Position numbers and translations under genes: made by a program. Under the pieces are notes generated by a model, which made no database searches, was not told where the DNA came from, and saw only the letters and a list, made by a program, of their open reading frames with translations. From contig JAVYIG010000885.1 of the NCBI GenBank assembly GCA_035222895.1, positions 62,001 to 126,000 on the forward strand: DNA of 64,000 bases, written 5' to 3'. Positions 1 through 12,895 of this stretch are shown here, in pieces. Every line of letters starts with the position of its first letter. The first letter of the stretch is position 1. Source of the stretch: Strongylocentrotus droebachiensis. Its lineage: Eukaryota; Echinodermata; Echinoidea; Camarodonta; Strongylocentrotidae.

Positions 1-248
1 CAACGTAGCATTTATCGCTTAATGCGGAGCAATTGTCAGAGAAGCAAATGTCGATCCCCCGTGGGTTACAGAGACAGAACCAATTGCCGCCAGTCCAGGG
101 GCGGAACCCCAGAATGCTCTCGAATTTTCTAAATTCATATCCTTCAAGAAAGCAGTCATGAATGACATAAACTCTAATCTATACCTTAATATTTGCACTA
201 ACTTTATGGCTTTATTTCGTTGGAAACCAAATCTGTCTCTCACATGCA

Positions 249-287
<39 letters not shown>

Positions 288-1784
288 AAAGGTTACACGA
301 TATTTTGTGAAAGTATGCCTCATATTCACAAAAGGAATGGTTAAGTGACTGCAAGTAGTCACATTTGTTTTCTTCAAAGATATTCCTTGATATAAGGCTT
401 ATCTTGTTACATGTACATTTGTGAAAACATGCTCATCCAAACATTGTGAAAACATGGGTAAATTTACGTTGGTAACTCCTTTGGGCGCTATTTGACCGAA
501 AGTTGAGCAAGGATAGGACCCTTCAATTGGCCGACTACGGTAGCCCACTTGTTGGGAAATCCTGACCAGCTGTTGGGGAAAATACGAAATAATTATGCAC
601 GTGTGTAGTAGAATATTTACATTTACCAATACCACTGGGAAAACTATTGCCCAATAAATGGTTGGGTTGAATATTGGCACAATGTTGGGCAAGGTGTTGG
701 GAAAAATATTGCCCAACCTTGCAGAAAATAACGAAGTGTCGATCGCCGGCCTTTTTTATGAACTCTTGTGATATTAATCACGGAAGAGGTTTACGGTGCA
801 CCATGTGTAAAGTCCTCGAGGGACTGAGGAAAGTAGATAGAAAATAGAAGTGAGATGGAAAGGCGAGAAAGTGGAGGTTGGAAGAAAGAGTATCTTTCGG
901 AAGTGAGTATAGTCCTGAAAAGGACTGTAAACCAGAAAGTTGTAGGCAGGATGAGAGGTTTGAGTAGAAGACTGGATTGAGTTGGAGAGTTGAGTGGAGT
1001 AGGCGAGTAGAGTTGCAGAGCAGGAGCAGGAGAGTATGCTCGACGTTTCGGACAGGTTGACTGTCCGTCTTCAGGAGTGAGTGTTCGATATTGATCCCCT
1101 ATTAGAAAGTGTTGGGTCGAGACGCAAGTTTTCGTAGATTTGATGTAGCTCTTTTAGAAAATATCTTAACCTGCACCCGACACTTTGACAATAAGAGGGT
1201 GTATTTCACAAACATTACATCCGCTATTCGAGGATTAGGAATCGATTATTCACGAAAGTTCTTGTAACCGGAATCCCTATGGAACGAAATAAGCCCCGAC
1301 AAACTAATTGTTCCTTCATTTGTTGGCAACTTCACCAGTCATATTTGATAACATATGGATAAATTCCGAAATGGTAGAGGAAAATCAAACACAGACTTTG
1401 GTATGAAATCAGGCATCCTTTTTCCTCTCACAAGGCAGTTATCCTGAAATAGATTCCACGTCCAGAGGTCTTTTCTAGCCTGTAGGTTAAGTTTGCATCT
1501 CATAACTAGATATCACTGACATTCAAACACACATGATTGCACTTTAAAAGCGCATATATTTATTTATAAACATAGAATATTCTAACTAGCATGTATTTTG
1601 TCAACATTGCTTGTATTTTGATAACGCATATATTTAAAATATTTTGTTTGGAAGGATCGAATATGCTTAGTTTTTCCCCTATGGCTTTCCATAGTAGACT
1701 GTCTGAATCAAAATTCAGTCATGGTTGAGTTGTGTCCGCACTTCCCAGCATTTAATAGTAACGTTAGTTTTTCTATTCGAGGTA
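1..1784. other. No gene seen; repeats upstream of the gene
   Basis: It holds a (CT)n tract at 252-284, a stretch rich in TTGGGCAA/TTGCCCAA half-palindromes at 590-715, and a motif at 1040-1080 (GACGTTTCGG, GACTGTCCGTC) of the kind often found in foldback repeats. ORFs here are short and unremarkable. Confidence 0.5.
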
Positions 1785-1961
1785 TACGAACGAGCGGAAG
1801 AACTTTCGCGCAAATGGCATCCCATGTTTCGGACCCTTTAGCTTTCATTGAAATCACATCCGTACCGTCAAGGAAAAGGTTTGAGAACCACTGCTCTACA
1901 CTACAAATATTATTCTTGTTACCAATGCATAATCATGATAATTCAACTAAAGGTAACATAT

Positions 1962-2058
1962 CGTCGCTGTTTTCACGAAGTGACGGTAGTGAAAAAAAAT
2001 TGCATTCACTTTGCGTTACGATTTTCCTCACTACCGTCACTTCGTGAAAACAAGGACG
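1962..2058. mobile_element. 97 bp foldback element (MITE) with empty-site paralogue
   Basis: Terminal inverted repeats of about 30 bp (TGTTTTCACGAAGTGACGG, with its complement at the other end) flank a small A-rich centre. It is bounded by ATAT on both sides, or equally by TA with a TCGTC terminus. The paralogous sequence near 4280 reads AACATATGACACCG with no insertion, so the insertion point is exact. Confidence 0.85.
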
Positions 2059-2230
2059 ATATGACACCGACTAGAAATGTTTTTTTATCAAACGGGTTAG
2101 AAACAAAAAATAACTCAATAATATATCATTTGGAAGATTAACAAGAAACAAAGGTTGGCTTTTAATTTATGATTCATCTGTGCTCACAGAGCTGGAGTCA
2201 TGAAAGCACGGGTCTGTTCATTTGTATGAA

Positions 2231-3145
2231 GGGGTGACCAAAGTTCGCGGATATTTTTCTTTTCTTGCATATTACAAACAATCCAGATCAACATATGTCA
2301 TGTTCCATACGTCATAAGATTCGTAATTTATCATATAATCAGATTATTTAACATTCCAAGGCTTTATTTACTTCAAATCAATGATAAGACGAGAATATCG
2401 GCAGCCTTACCACTACCGACGTTCGTCAAAAAGTGTGACCTAAGTTCGCGCATGATATTTACTGCCCTCTTGTGATCGGCTTTATATATGTAAACATTCC
2501 AAAAAGTTACGTAGTTTCAATCAGAAGCCGAACTTTATATTGAAACTTTCAAAAAGATAATAATTTCTCTCTATCATTGAAATATTGCCAGATAAAAATA
2601 CCCATGTTAAGTTCTGCAAATAAAAGACAATATTTGTCAATGTTTATGTGTTAATGTCAATGTAGTCCCTATCTGCATGTCATATTTGTTTGTTGGAAAA
2701 AATTATCATGTGTCTCCTTTTCATATGATCAGCCATACACGAGTTCTCGCTCTTTTCTCTCTTTGTCTCTCCACTTTCCCCTTTTAAATTTGTATTCTTA
2801 CGAAACCCATAGATTCCTTGAAATTCACAAACACAGATACGGTGGAAGCAGGCGCGCAGGTTCCGTTTTTCGCGTAAGAAATTGGAATTTTGTCATTATT
2901 TTTCGGAGTCAATCCCTCTAATAAACTGATTTTTATGTTAAAAAAACACAATTTGTTATGATAAAAAGCGTGAAAAAGCTAGCTTATTCAAATTTTTATG
3001 TCGTATTTTGACTTTTGGAGTTATCGACGGTGCTCAAAGATTTCGTTGTGTCAGTCCCACACAGGCACCGCGTATCGTTCTCCTGTTATAAGCGCTTTTA
3101 GTGTTAGTACGCGAACTTTGGTCACGCGCGAACTTTGGTCACACC
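2231..3145. mobile_element. Non-coding DNA transposon with GGTGTGACCAAAGTTCGCG-type ends
   Basis: The left end has GGTGACCAAAGTTCGCG (2233-2249), the right end CGCGAACTTTGGTCACACC (to 3145). Related internal copies lie at 2436 and just before the right end. It sits inside the 1.04 kb that is missing from the paralogous copy at 4373. No transposase is encoded. Exact boundaries and target duplication are unclear. Confidence 0.65.
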
Positions 3146-3369
3146 ACCATATATGGAGACTGTTATGAAAATGAAACTATTATATGAGGGGATTTGCCTT
3201 TAATGGTAGCCAGGCAACCAGACAATTGAATACATATATCTTGCCTAGTGAGACGGAAAAAGCATTATGTTCAACGCGAATCATTTTGCGTGGGAATATT
3301 AGACGTATGGTACTGGGGAATGTATGAGAGAGGGTGTGCATGGGTATGAACAAAAGTGTGAGTGAGGTG

Positions 3370-3371
<2 letters not shown>

Positions 3372-3419
<48 letters not shown>

Positions 3420-3720
3420 CCAGGGAGAGATACCAGGGAGAGTGTGAGAGAGAGAGAAAGAGAGAGCAAGACATAAAAAGGGGGAGAATAAAAGAGAGAT
3501 ATGGGAGAAAGAGAGATAGAGACAGAGAGAGAGAGAGACAGAGGGAGACAGAGGGAGATAAAGGGAGAGAGAGAGAAGGGGGAGAACCAGAAGGGGCTGG
3601 GTTATGCCTGGACATGCTTTCATTCAAATATGTGTGTTTGAGAGAGAGAGAGAGATCTAGGGAGAGATACAAGGGAGAATGAAATAGAGAGGGAGAGAGC
3701 GCAAGATAAGATGTAACAAG
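3372..3720. repeat. GT/GA microsatellite block
   Basis: A (GT)n run passes into long GA/GAGA stretches, ending in a G-run at 3738-3754. Open frames here (Ser/Leu- or Arg/Glu-rich) are products of the simple repeat. It is repeated at 4550-4850. Confidence 0.95.
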
Positions 3721-4549
3721 AGAGGGAGAGGGAAAGGAGGGGGGGGGGGGGGGGACAGGCCCAGATAGCAAAATGTTGTGGGGGCCAATCTGGGTTTTAT
3801 CTGGTTACAGATCTTGTGCGGGCAGGTGAGTTCGCGCGTCTTTGATCTTTCTGTGAGCGGACATGTGGGATCTGTTGATGGTCTATTACTAAATTTATAC
3901 TGGGAATCTCGCTCAACAAGCCTAGCTTTCCTGAGATTATTCCAGGCCAGAGAGCAAGGAACCTTGTTTTTTTTAAAATATATATATATATATATAAATA
4001 CAATGTTTTTTTGATGGTTTGTCAATTCGAGGGTGCTGATTCCAAATCCGATGAATGCCATATGCGAAAACTTGAGCATTTCACGCAAAATATGAAAATT
4101 TAAATTCGTCTGAGCGGAAGAACTTTCGCGCAAATGGCATCCCATGTTTCGGACCCTTTAGCTTCCATTGAAATCACATCCGTACCGTCAATGAAAAGGT
4201 TTGAGAACCACTGCTCTACACTACAAATAGTATTCTTGTTACCTATGCATAATCATGAACATTCAACTAAAGGTAACATATGACACCGACTAGAAATGTT
4301 TTTGTATCGAACGGGTTAGAAACAAAAAATAACTCAATAATATATCATTTGGAAGATTAACAAGAAACAAAGGTTGGCCTTTTTGGTAGCCAGGCAACCA
4401 GACAATTGAATACATATCTCTTGCCAAGTGAGACGGAAAAAGCATTATGTTCAACGCGAATCATTTTGCGTGGGAATATTAGACGTATGGTACTGGGGAG
4501 TGTATGAGAGAGGGTGTGCATGGGTATGAACAAAAATGTGAGTGAGTAG

Positions 4550-4601
<52 letters not shown>

Positions 4602-4817
4602 GAGACCAGGGAGAGATACCAGGGAGAGTCTGAGAGAGAGAGAGAGAGAGAGCAAGACATAAAAAGGGGGAGAATAAAAGAGAGATATGGGAGAAAGAGA
4701 GACAGAGAGAGAGAGACAGACGGAGACAGAGGGAGATAAAGGGAGAGAGAGAGAAGGGTGAGAACAAGAAGGGGCTGGGCTATGCCTGGACATACTTTCA
4801 TTCCAATATGTGTGTTT

Positions 4818-4849
<32 letters not shown>

Positions 4850-4852
4850 TCT
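4550..4852. repeat. GT/GA microsatellite block, second copy
   Basis: Paralogue of the block at 3372, with the same order of GT run, GA runs and AAAAAGGGGGAGAATAAAAG spacer. It differs in run lengths. Confidence 0.95.
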
Positions 4853-5443
4853 AGGGAGATTATTTTATTATGTGCAAAGTTTATTTGTATAGTTTCCTGA
4901 CAAAATGAATTATGTATGAAAAAAAATGCAATATCTTTGTTTACCTTTCTGTTGGAAATGAAATAAATATGAATATGAATATGAATAGTGTACAAATTGT
5001 TTACCTTAAAGACCGTCACCACTACTGGGCCAGAAGGGATTAGACCACACAGAGAGCCATCGAGGTCACTGTGACAGGTGGCTATCTCATTAACTCAGCT
5101 CTCATTTAACATAAGAAAAAGAGGATCATGGGGGACCAACAGGCACCGATTGGGGAAGTTTTCTATATAGAGGGAGCAAGTAGCTACAAGTATGGCAGTG
5201 TGCCTTTAAGCTCCTTTATCTGCAAACAAAGAAACTTCCTTTATTAGTTAGATTTTCTCCTATCCAATTACAATTAATATGGCCGACAAACCCAGCTAAG
5301 TGTATTGTGCAGTTAGACCACCGGGTTGGCAAAGACCATTATAGTCTCGTATTTTAGACACTTTTTCGGGGGGCACTATGATTGGAAAAGGTTTATGCCT
5401 TCAATCTAATTCTATAATGTAATCGAATTCAAAACGAAGGAGC

Positions 5444-5751
5444 CCCGCCCCCCCCCCTCCCACACTCAGTGTTATTTAGGGTACGCATATGCGTGTTCCC
5501 AGCGACCCCCCTTTTCAGCAAAATTCCGGTTTGTAAAGTCAATACGGGTCGACTTTTTTTCTTTTGTTATAAGAGCCTTTTTCAGCACCCCCTCCCCCCC
5601 CCCCCCCCCTTTCAGCAAAAGTCCGATGTGCAAGTAAAGTCAATACGGGTCGACCTTTTTTCTTTCTTTACGAGCCGGAGAGTTTGGGAACACGGCTTCA
5701 ACACGCATGGTATCCCTCTATTCACGAAGTGGGGGGGGGGGGGGGGGGGGG
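5444..5751. mobile_element. hAT-like foldback element, copy 1
   Basis: Starts CCCGCCCCC, carries ACTCAGTGTTATTTAGGGTACGCATATGC-type sequence next to the end, and finishes in a long G-run. Flanks are GAAGGAGC (5436-5443) and GGAGGAGC (5752-5759), 7 of 8 bases alike. The same family is at 11137 and 51111. Eight-base target duplications and the absence of coding capacity fit a non-autonomous hAT element. Confidence 0.8.
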
Positions 5752-5759
5752 GGAGGAGC

Positions 5760-6232
5760 ATTAGAAATGAGATGGAAAGTGACAAGAGCTCAAGTCCCAC
5801 GCTACTGTCAATTCACCGTGGAAACCGGTGGAACTCTTGGATTATCTCATTTCGATTTTCGACATAAATCTATGAATATAATATCATGAATCGGTAATTT
5901 TATAGTTTTATCAACGTGAACGTACGTGGGAGTGGCTGTTTATACGTGTCAATTCATCGGCGAAAGCACGTTATCACAACCTTGCAACACTACGCATTTA
6001 GTATTTGAGCGTACACTATGTAACATGAATTAGCAACGCGTGTGGGAATTTTGATTTATGGAAACGCACCGATCCGTAGGACCGTGTTTGTTATTCAGAT
6101 ATTCTTGAAGTTATTTTTGGGATTTAGAAGTAGCTGGCAAAACCATCCCAATGCTTTTGCATCAATTCGCACTATCCACGCCATATTTTTCTACGTGATT
6201 TTGGCACAATTTTACCTTCTTGATTAGGGAAA
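5760..6232. other. Sequence directly upstream of exon 1; no element recognised
   Basis: AT-rich, apparently single-copy. It must hold the 5' UTR and possibly the promoter of the xylosyltransferase gene unless there is an upstream non-coding exon. No TATA box at a convincing position was found. Confidence 0.4.
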
Positions 6233-6371
6233 ATGAAGCAAAAATTGAATAAGCTGACTGTGTTATGTGTGTGCTTGGGCTTGATAGCACTTTGTGGATA
6301 TTTATACCAGGGAATTAGCTGTAAAGCAGATCCCATCAGCTTGAAGCCGCAGCAACCAAAGCCAGATGACG
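6233..6371 (+). CDS. GXYLT1/2-like: GXYLT-like exon 1: start codon and signal anchor
   Basis: The ATG has A at -3 and an in-frame TGA four codons upstream (6221-6223), so this start is well fixed. Residues 1-46 are encoded here: a basic N-terminus (MKQKLNK), one hydrophobic segment of about 18 residues, then a Pro/Gln-rich start of the stem. The exon ends after the first base of a codon and is followed by the strong donor GGTAAGT. No TATA box or other promoter element could be called upstream. Confidence 0.85.
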
Positions 6372-9300
6372 GTAAGTTAAGTAGTGAACACTAGTTGGGC
6401 ACACAAACTAGCACCTTGGGTAGGGATCATGGCTGCAGACCTACCTAGACTAGCTCCAAATATAGACAAGACTAAGATTATTAGAGGCTAACTCTGCTTC
6501 TGTCATGTATATTCCATAAAGTAGGGCTTAATAAGTTACATATTACAAGCGCGGATCCAGGATTTTCATATAGGAGGGGGGGGGGGGGGGGATTTGATAA
6601 TCGCGGGGAACGTTATTGCAACTCAACTTACCAATACTGACAAGGTCATATTTAAAACACCGTACCGGTACATACAAGCGGGCACAATTTTGGAAAGGGT
6701 GCAGGCTCGAAGTCACGTGTCTTGTCCGAAATCAACATTCCCCGAGCGCATTTGTTTGTACATTTTCATCAGGGGGGGGGGGGGGGGGCGGGGCTGAAGC
6801 CACTTGCCTAAATATCAATTTTCTGGGTTCACAATTTGGCGAGCGAGCGAAAAATTGAGCACAAGTATGTAGTGAAAAATTTATTTATCACCCAAACATA
6901 CGAGATAAGACATTACTAAAAATGCACATTCGGCCAGTACGTAATATTTAAATTTGCGGGGAAAGAGAGGCCGTACCCCGCATTAACTGCAGGTGTTAAG
7001 AAATAAAATTTGAATCCTTGTGGAGTAAATAAAGAAAACCCGTTAGCTACAACCATGATTACAATGAAAACTTCCATTTATTTGGAAATCCAGAACAATT
7101 AAACCCCATACTGTACTCTTCATAAGATATTAGGGGTGGGGTCAGGGATGGTGGTGGTTGAAACCTTCGATACAGGACTTGCACATGACATCTCGATCAT
7201 TCCGTGACGAAAAACCCCGAAGGTTATACAAATTGAATTCTTCCGACCCCCACCCCCTACCCGTTACAGGCAACTTCCAATGTAAAGAACTTATTGGCAT
7301 GCACCCAGTAGATTTTCAGTCAAGTATACATTACTCTTCTCGGTATTTTTGGATTGCTGGAGCTGTACATACTCGGGCGTGTAGCTAGCAGCGGCTGTGA
7401 TTAGCCACAATAATTGTAGGCAGGGGCGGCGATCCCAGGGGGGCGGGGGGCACGTTCCCCCGGAAAATCCGAAAAAGTGCAAATAATGAATAGCAAAATA
7501 CTGACTAAAGACTGCAACACACTTATAAGCTCTGGAGGGCCCAAGAGTACAGCGTTTAGACTAATAAAAATGCAAAAAAACATTCTCGCTCGTTTGCTAT
7601 AGCATCCCTTGCATTATATCCTTCAAAACATACAAGTAAATATTGTAGAAAATCTATATTCCATTGGTATCACGTAAGCACAGTTTACACTGTATATTTA
7701 CAAGATTAAGAGTTATAGAAATAGATCAGTGCTAGTGTGCTACAAAAATGAATATTCCGCTTGCTCTTTTCAGTAAGGAGTAATACAACATATTAAGTGT
7801 ATATATTTGCCAGGCTGATAATTTAACATCGGTAGAGCAGTGGTCTTGTAATCCGGTGCCTGGGGTTCGAAACCAAGTCAAGGCGCTAGTGCCCTTTTGG
7901 AAGGCATTAATCCTCATTACCAGGCTCCTCGGAGAGAACCTAAAGCCGTCGGCCGTCTGGTTGCTTACTAACAAAACAAACATTTATGCTTTCTTAGCAG
8001 TCAGGTAAAATAACCGCCACCAGGCTGATAATTGCCATTTCAACTCCCATAGCGATATCAATATACATGTATATGACAGAGGTCTAGAGTGGGAAATAGA
8101 AATCCCATCCATGCCCAAGCTTCCTACTGATACTAAAATTTACCTCCTAAACTGATATTTACAACCCTTCGGACTGCCCACTAGTTACCAGCAAAGTAAA
8201 AGAGGTATATTGCTTGGTTTTATAATATAATTTAGGAAAGTAATTTTGTAATACAACAAAACTTCAAAAACCTGTGAGGGGGTAGTCACTGCCGTCACCT
8301 TCGCCCCTCCTCTCGTTCACAATGCTCACTCGTCCCTCGCACTGGCGTACTGATGGGGGCTTGGGGCAGTTACCCCCCCCCCCCTCCCCCCCCCCCCCAA
8401 AAAAAAAAAGATTCAAACGTATTTCTCACTTTTTTGTAAATTATACTGTTTTATTCGTTTATGGAAAATTCCCAAATTTACAGTCAGCCAAAAATATGCT
8501 TATTTAGAAGCCTACGTGTCAAGGCCCGCGGATCGGGGGGCTCTAGCCCTCCCCAACCCCCCCCCCCCCCTCCGCCTCCTCACTTTTTTTTGGAAAAAGT
8601 ATCGCAATATATGCTCGTCTGACCGTAATTAAATACCTAAAATCCCTGAGCTTGCTAGGGATCCACCCCTTGGGTCCTACAATGGACCCTAAGGCGGACC
8701 TCTGGATGCTTATCTGACCTTAATTAAATGCCTTAAACCCCCGAGCTTCCAGGGGCTCTGCCCTTGGACCCCACTAAGGGCCATAAGGAGTGCCCCTATA
8801 TGCTCATTTGACCGTAATTTAATGCAGAGCTTTAGGCGACCTGACAGTGTCACAAATAAGGTATACAAATATGCTTATCTTACGGTAATTTAACGCCTAA
8901 AACCCCTGAGCTTCAGGGGGTCAACCCCTTGACCCCCTTTGGGGCTTTTCCCCTGGACCCCAAGCAGTAAAGGCAATATAGTCTCAAACAAATCTACACA
9001 TTCAAGCTCACTCACACATGATATATTACGACACTTTCAAGGCTACTTATTATTTCAAGTTCATGTATATACAAACGGCAACAGTTTCAATATAAAATGT
9101 TAGTTCTTCTCACTTAAATCATTGGTCTGGAAACAATTATTTGCCCATTGTTGCATATTGTATTACATTTTCACTAACGATGAATTTACATTGTAATGCA
9201 ATTTTCACGTTTCCCAGGTTTATTTAGGAGAATAGAAGATTGATATTGTTAAGTTGTCCGATAACATCACTCAATTCGATTTGATTGGAGATATATCTCA

Positions 9301-12300
9301 GTAAAGGCTATATAGTCTCAAACAAATCTACACCATTAAAATTCAAGCTCAATCACACATGATATATTGCGACACTTTCAAGGCTACTTATTATTTCAAG
9401 TTCATGTATATACAAACGGCTACAGCTTTAACATTAAATGAAGTTCTTCTCACTTAAATCATCGGTCTGGAAACAATAATATTTGCCCATTGTTGTATAT
9501 TATACAACATTTTCCATAACGATGAATATACATAGTAATGTAATTTTCAGGAAAACCATACTTGTCACTTGTTATATTTGTTATATGATACTAAAGCAAA
9601 CCGTTACGCTTATCGATAGGATAATGTGAATAACGTGTCGAATAATACGTGCTATTATTAACCGGACTAGACATATAAACAAAAAATTAAACATGCATAC
9701 ACTTTTGCCAGCAAGCAAGTTTTTCAACAAAGAATACAAAATGTGAACAACGTTTTCAGGACAGATTAGAAGATGCTTTAAACTATAGTTGAACTGTAAC
9801 AGTTGTCTTCTAAAGTCTTCCATATATAAATTTAAAGGAGGTCAATAATCATTATGAAGGTTGACACATCAATATATATTGTGGATACATGTAACAATTT
9901 GAAAATATTTTTTCTTTGGGGGGGGGGGGGGTTGAGGGCGTGGGTAATTCAGAAAGGGACCGATATGTGAAAAATTGGGTACTACTACTAGCCCATGGAC
10001 TGTGGCCTAAAATGGAGGTTTACTAATATCCTTCAAAATGTACGAGTAAATATTGTAGAAACATGTATTCTGTTGGTATCACGTAAACACAGTTTACATT
10101 GTATGTGTACAAGATTAAGAGTTATAGAATAAGATCTGTGGTACAAAAATGAATATTCAGCTTGCTCTTTTAAAAAGTCCCTTCCTGCCTACTTACTAAC
10201 ATTTACCTAATATATATTTACAACCTTACAATTGAAGTGTGAAAAAGTATATTGCTTGTAATTTTTATACTATAGTTTTGCTAAAGAATGTAATTTTGTA
10301 ATACAACAAACCTGTGAGGGGGTATATAGAGCTATATAATAAGACTTATCATATAGCTCTATGGGGGTAGTCACTTCCGTCACCTCCTCCCCGTTCACTG
10401 GCGTACTGATGGGGGGACCAGTACCCCCCCCCCCCCAAATAAAATCAAACATGGTTTATTTCTAATTTGATACCAGCAATTTACAAATGTTGCTAAAAAA
10501 TGGCATTATATTCCCCTGGAATTCCGGGGCTCTACCCCCTGGACCCTTACGAGGGCCCTAAGGCGGCCCCTAGATGCTCATCCGTCTGATCTTAATTTGA
10601 TGCCTTAAAAACCTAAGATTCTGGGGGCGCCGCCCTCTAGGCCTCACTCCAAATTAGTGACTCTTAGTATCACAAATAAACCTTATCAAAATGTTCATCT
10701 GACCGTAATTAAATGCCTAAAGAACGCCTGAGCTTCATGGGGCTCCGCCCTTGACTCCCGCCGGGACTTTGCCCCTGGACCCCACGCCAATTTAAGCTTT
10801 TTGCTTCGCTCGCTTTGCTCTACCTGATCGTAAATACTTGAGCCCCCCCCCCCCACCCACACACACACTCCAACGTTTCTGCTCATTACGCCACTGGCCC
10901 CTCTTGCTCGCTTTGTTCCCTCGTCCCTCGCATTTCGTCCGTCCCCCCTGGTCATGAAAAGAAATCGCCGCCCCTGATTAAGATTGTAGAAGCCCTAATT
11001 GATTGGAGAGCCAGCCAGCTAGCTTAAATCTATCCTCTTTTCTGTCGTCGTGTATTTCTTTGTTTTTCCTTTGATCTATACTCTTCTCTTTCTTTATGGA
11101 TTTCCCTGTTTTTCCTTCTCCATAAAATTCCTCTCCCCCGCCCCCCCCCCCCCCCCCCACTCCGGGGTCGGAATGACCGCATGCGTGTTACCAAAATGTC
11201 CGGTAAAGGGGTACTTTTCACGCACCAAAGTCCGGCTTGTACATACACAAAATTGACTTTACACACCGGACTTAGGGGGTGTTTTCAAAGGAGGGAACAC
11301 GCATATGCGTACCCTAAATAACACTGAGTGGGGGGGGGGCGGATCCTCTCCACTCTCCTTATGTATTTCTTTGTTTTCCCTTTTCTATTATCTTCACTTC
11401 CCTGGGTGTACGTGCTTTATACACAATCATGTACCATATTGCTGCTGGTGATTGTAAGCGGTGTGCGTTGATGACTACTCTTTCACAAGAGCACTTCTAG
11501 GAATTTTTTCGCAAAAATGGCCAAACAGTTGTGTAAAAAATTTATTTATTATATATTATTTATTATTTTTTTGTACCACGGCGAGCCCAGATTCCAGTAT
11601 GAATTCATTTTCATACATAACAAGCTGCGAAAGCTTGCAAAGAGGTCACAAACAATTGGACTTTGATTATTTATTGCTTTGCCTCGCTATTTATAAAAGC
11701 AAACAAACTAAATAAACTGAGATTCCAACCTTTGCGTCAACTCCAAGTTCTATTAGTAACACGCTGTCTTTACCGATTCAGCTGACGATGAGTTGATGAC
11801 AGATTGATTTGTATAATTAGTATCACCCTATTAACCACCCTATCGGATTCCACGTGCGCATGCGTTGGTTTCCTATGCGAATGCGCATGCGCAGGTTTCC
11901 CTCGCGAGCTCAATCTGGGCTCGCCGTGGTACGAACAAAAAAGACGCGTCAGGGCCAGGGCCAAAGCAGCTAGCTAGTGAATGTAAACCATGTGTCAGAT
12001 CATCATGGATGCTGTCAGGCAGTACTTGATCAGCTGGGTTTACCCTGACACTTTCTCCTTAAACCAGAAAAGATCATTAAGACGAAAGGCGGGCAATTTT
12101 CGAATAGTCAACGACGGGATTAAGCTATTATATTAGAAAACATAAATGCAATAGCGATGGTCGTGAGGTAATGTTAACTAAAGAGGAATAGCCCCGCATC
12201 TTGCGTTGTCTTCATGTTGTCTTCACTATATGGGTCTTGTCTTTGTGTGCATGCTACGTGTCTTCAAAACATTTGTATCATCTAACTTGAAGTATAATAT

Positions 12301-12499
12301 AATGACTGGGCTTTCTGAGAGCAAGTTTGACCTGATCGGGCCGGGGGCGGGGGGCGTAACATCTAGGCCACGGAAGGTCCATTCAACGCAAAAGTTTTAC
12401 TGGATACTCACTTGCATTTAAATAATAACGCTACAAATTTGCTACTCTACTGAATTATAATTCATGCAAATTTGGTATTCTATTTTTGAATATCCATTA

Positions 12500-12531
<32 letters not shown>

Positions 12532-12858
12532 GGTTGAGTACCGTATACGAGGGGAAAGATACAAGGTGAAGAAACCATGAAGGACAACCACCCCGATGAC
12601 AATTACCCCCCCCCCCCCGAAAATTACCACCCTTTTCATTATAGGGGAAGTCAGTCTCCACAAGACTCTTCACAAGTATACATGAAGTATTAGTGATAAT
12701 CAATACTATGGAAAACAACATTACACAAAATAATTGTATGATACTTTAAATATGAATATATTATATAGAACATAATAAATAATGAATTCGTGCATACTGG
12801 AACATTAAGAAAAGCGAAAATTATGCACGCTAGATAATTATTAATATACATGTAAAGG

Positions 12859-12895
<37 letters not shown>

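Larger units (their letters stand above)
1785..4830 (+). repeat. Ancient tandem segmental duplication, copy 1 interrupted
   Basis: 1787-2158 matches 4112-4372 (shared GAGCGGAAGAACTTTCGCGC and on), and 3196-3650 matches 4373-4825 (shared GGTAGCCAGGCAACCAGAC and on, through GT and GA microsatellites). In copy 2 the two parts are contiguous. In copy 1 they are separated by about 1.04 kb (2159-3199), and the first part also carries a 97 bp foldback insertion. Copy 2 therefore records the state before both insertions. Confidence 0.82.

Noticed and set aside
3180..4801. Ser/Leu-rich and Arg/Glu-rich proteins in both duplicated blocks
   Set aside because: Products of (GT)n and (GA)n microsatellites in several overlapping frames.
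7811..7890. Functional tRNA genes at this and the other box A/box B sites (13600, 34879, 61990, 63692)
   Set aside because: None forms a full cloverleaf with matching acceptor stem, and all are followed by shared SINE bodies and tails.
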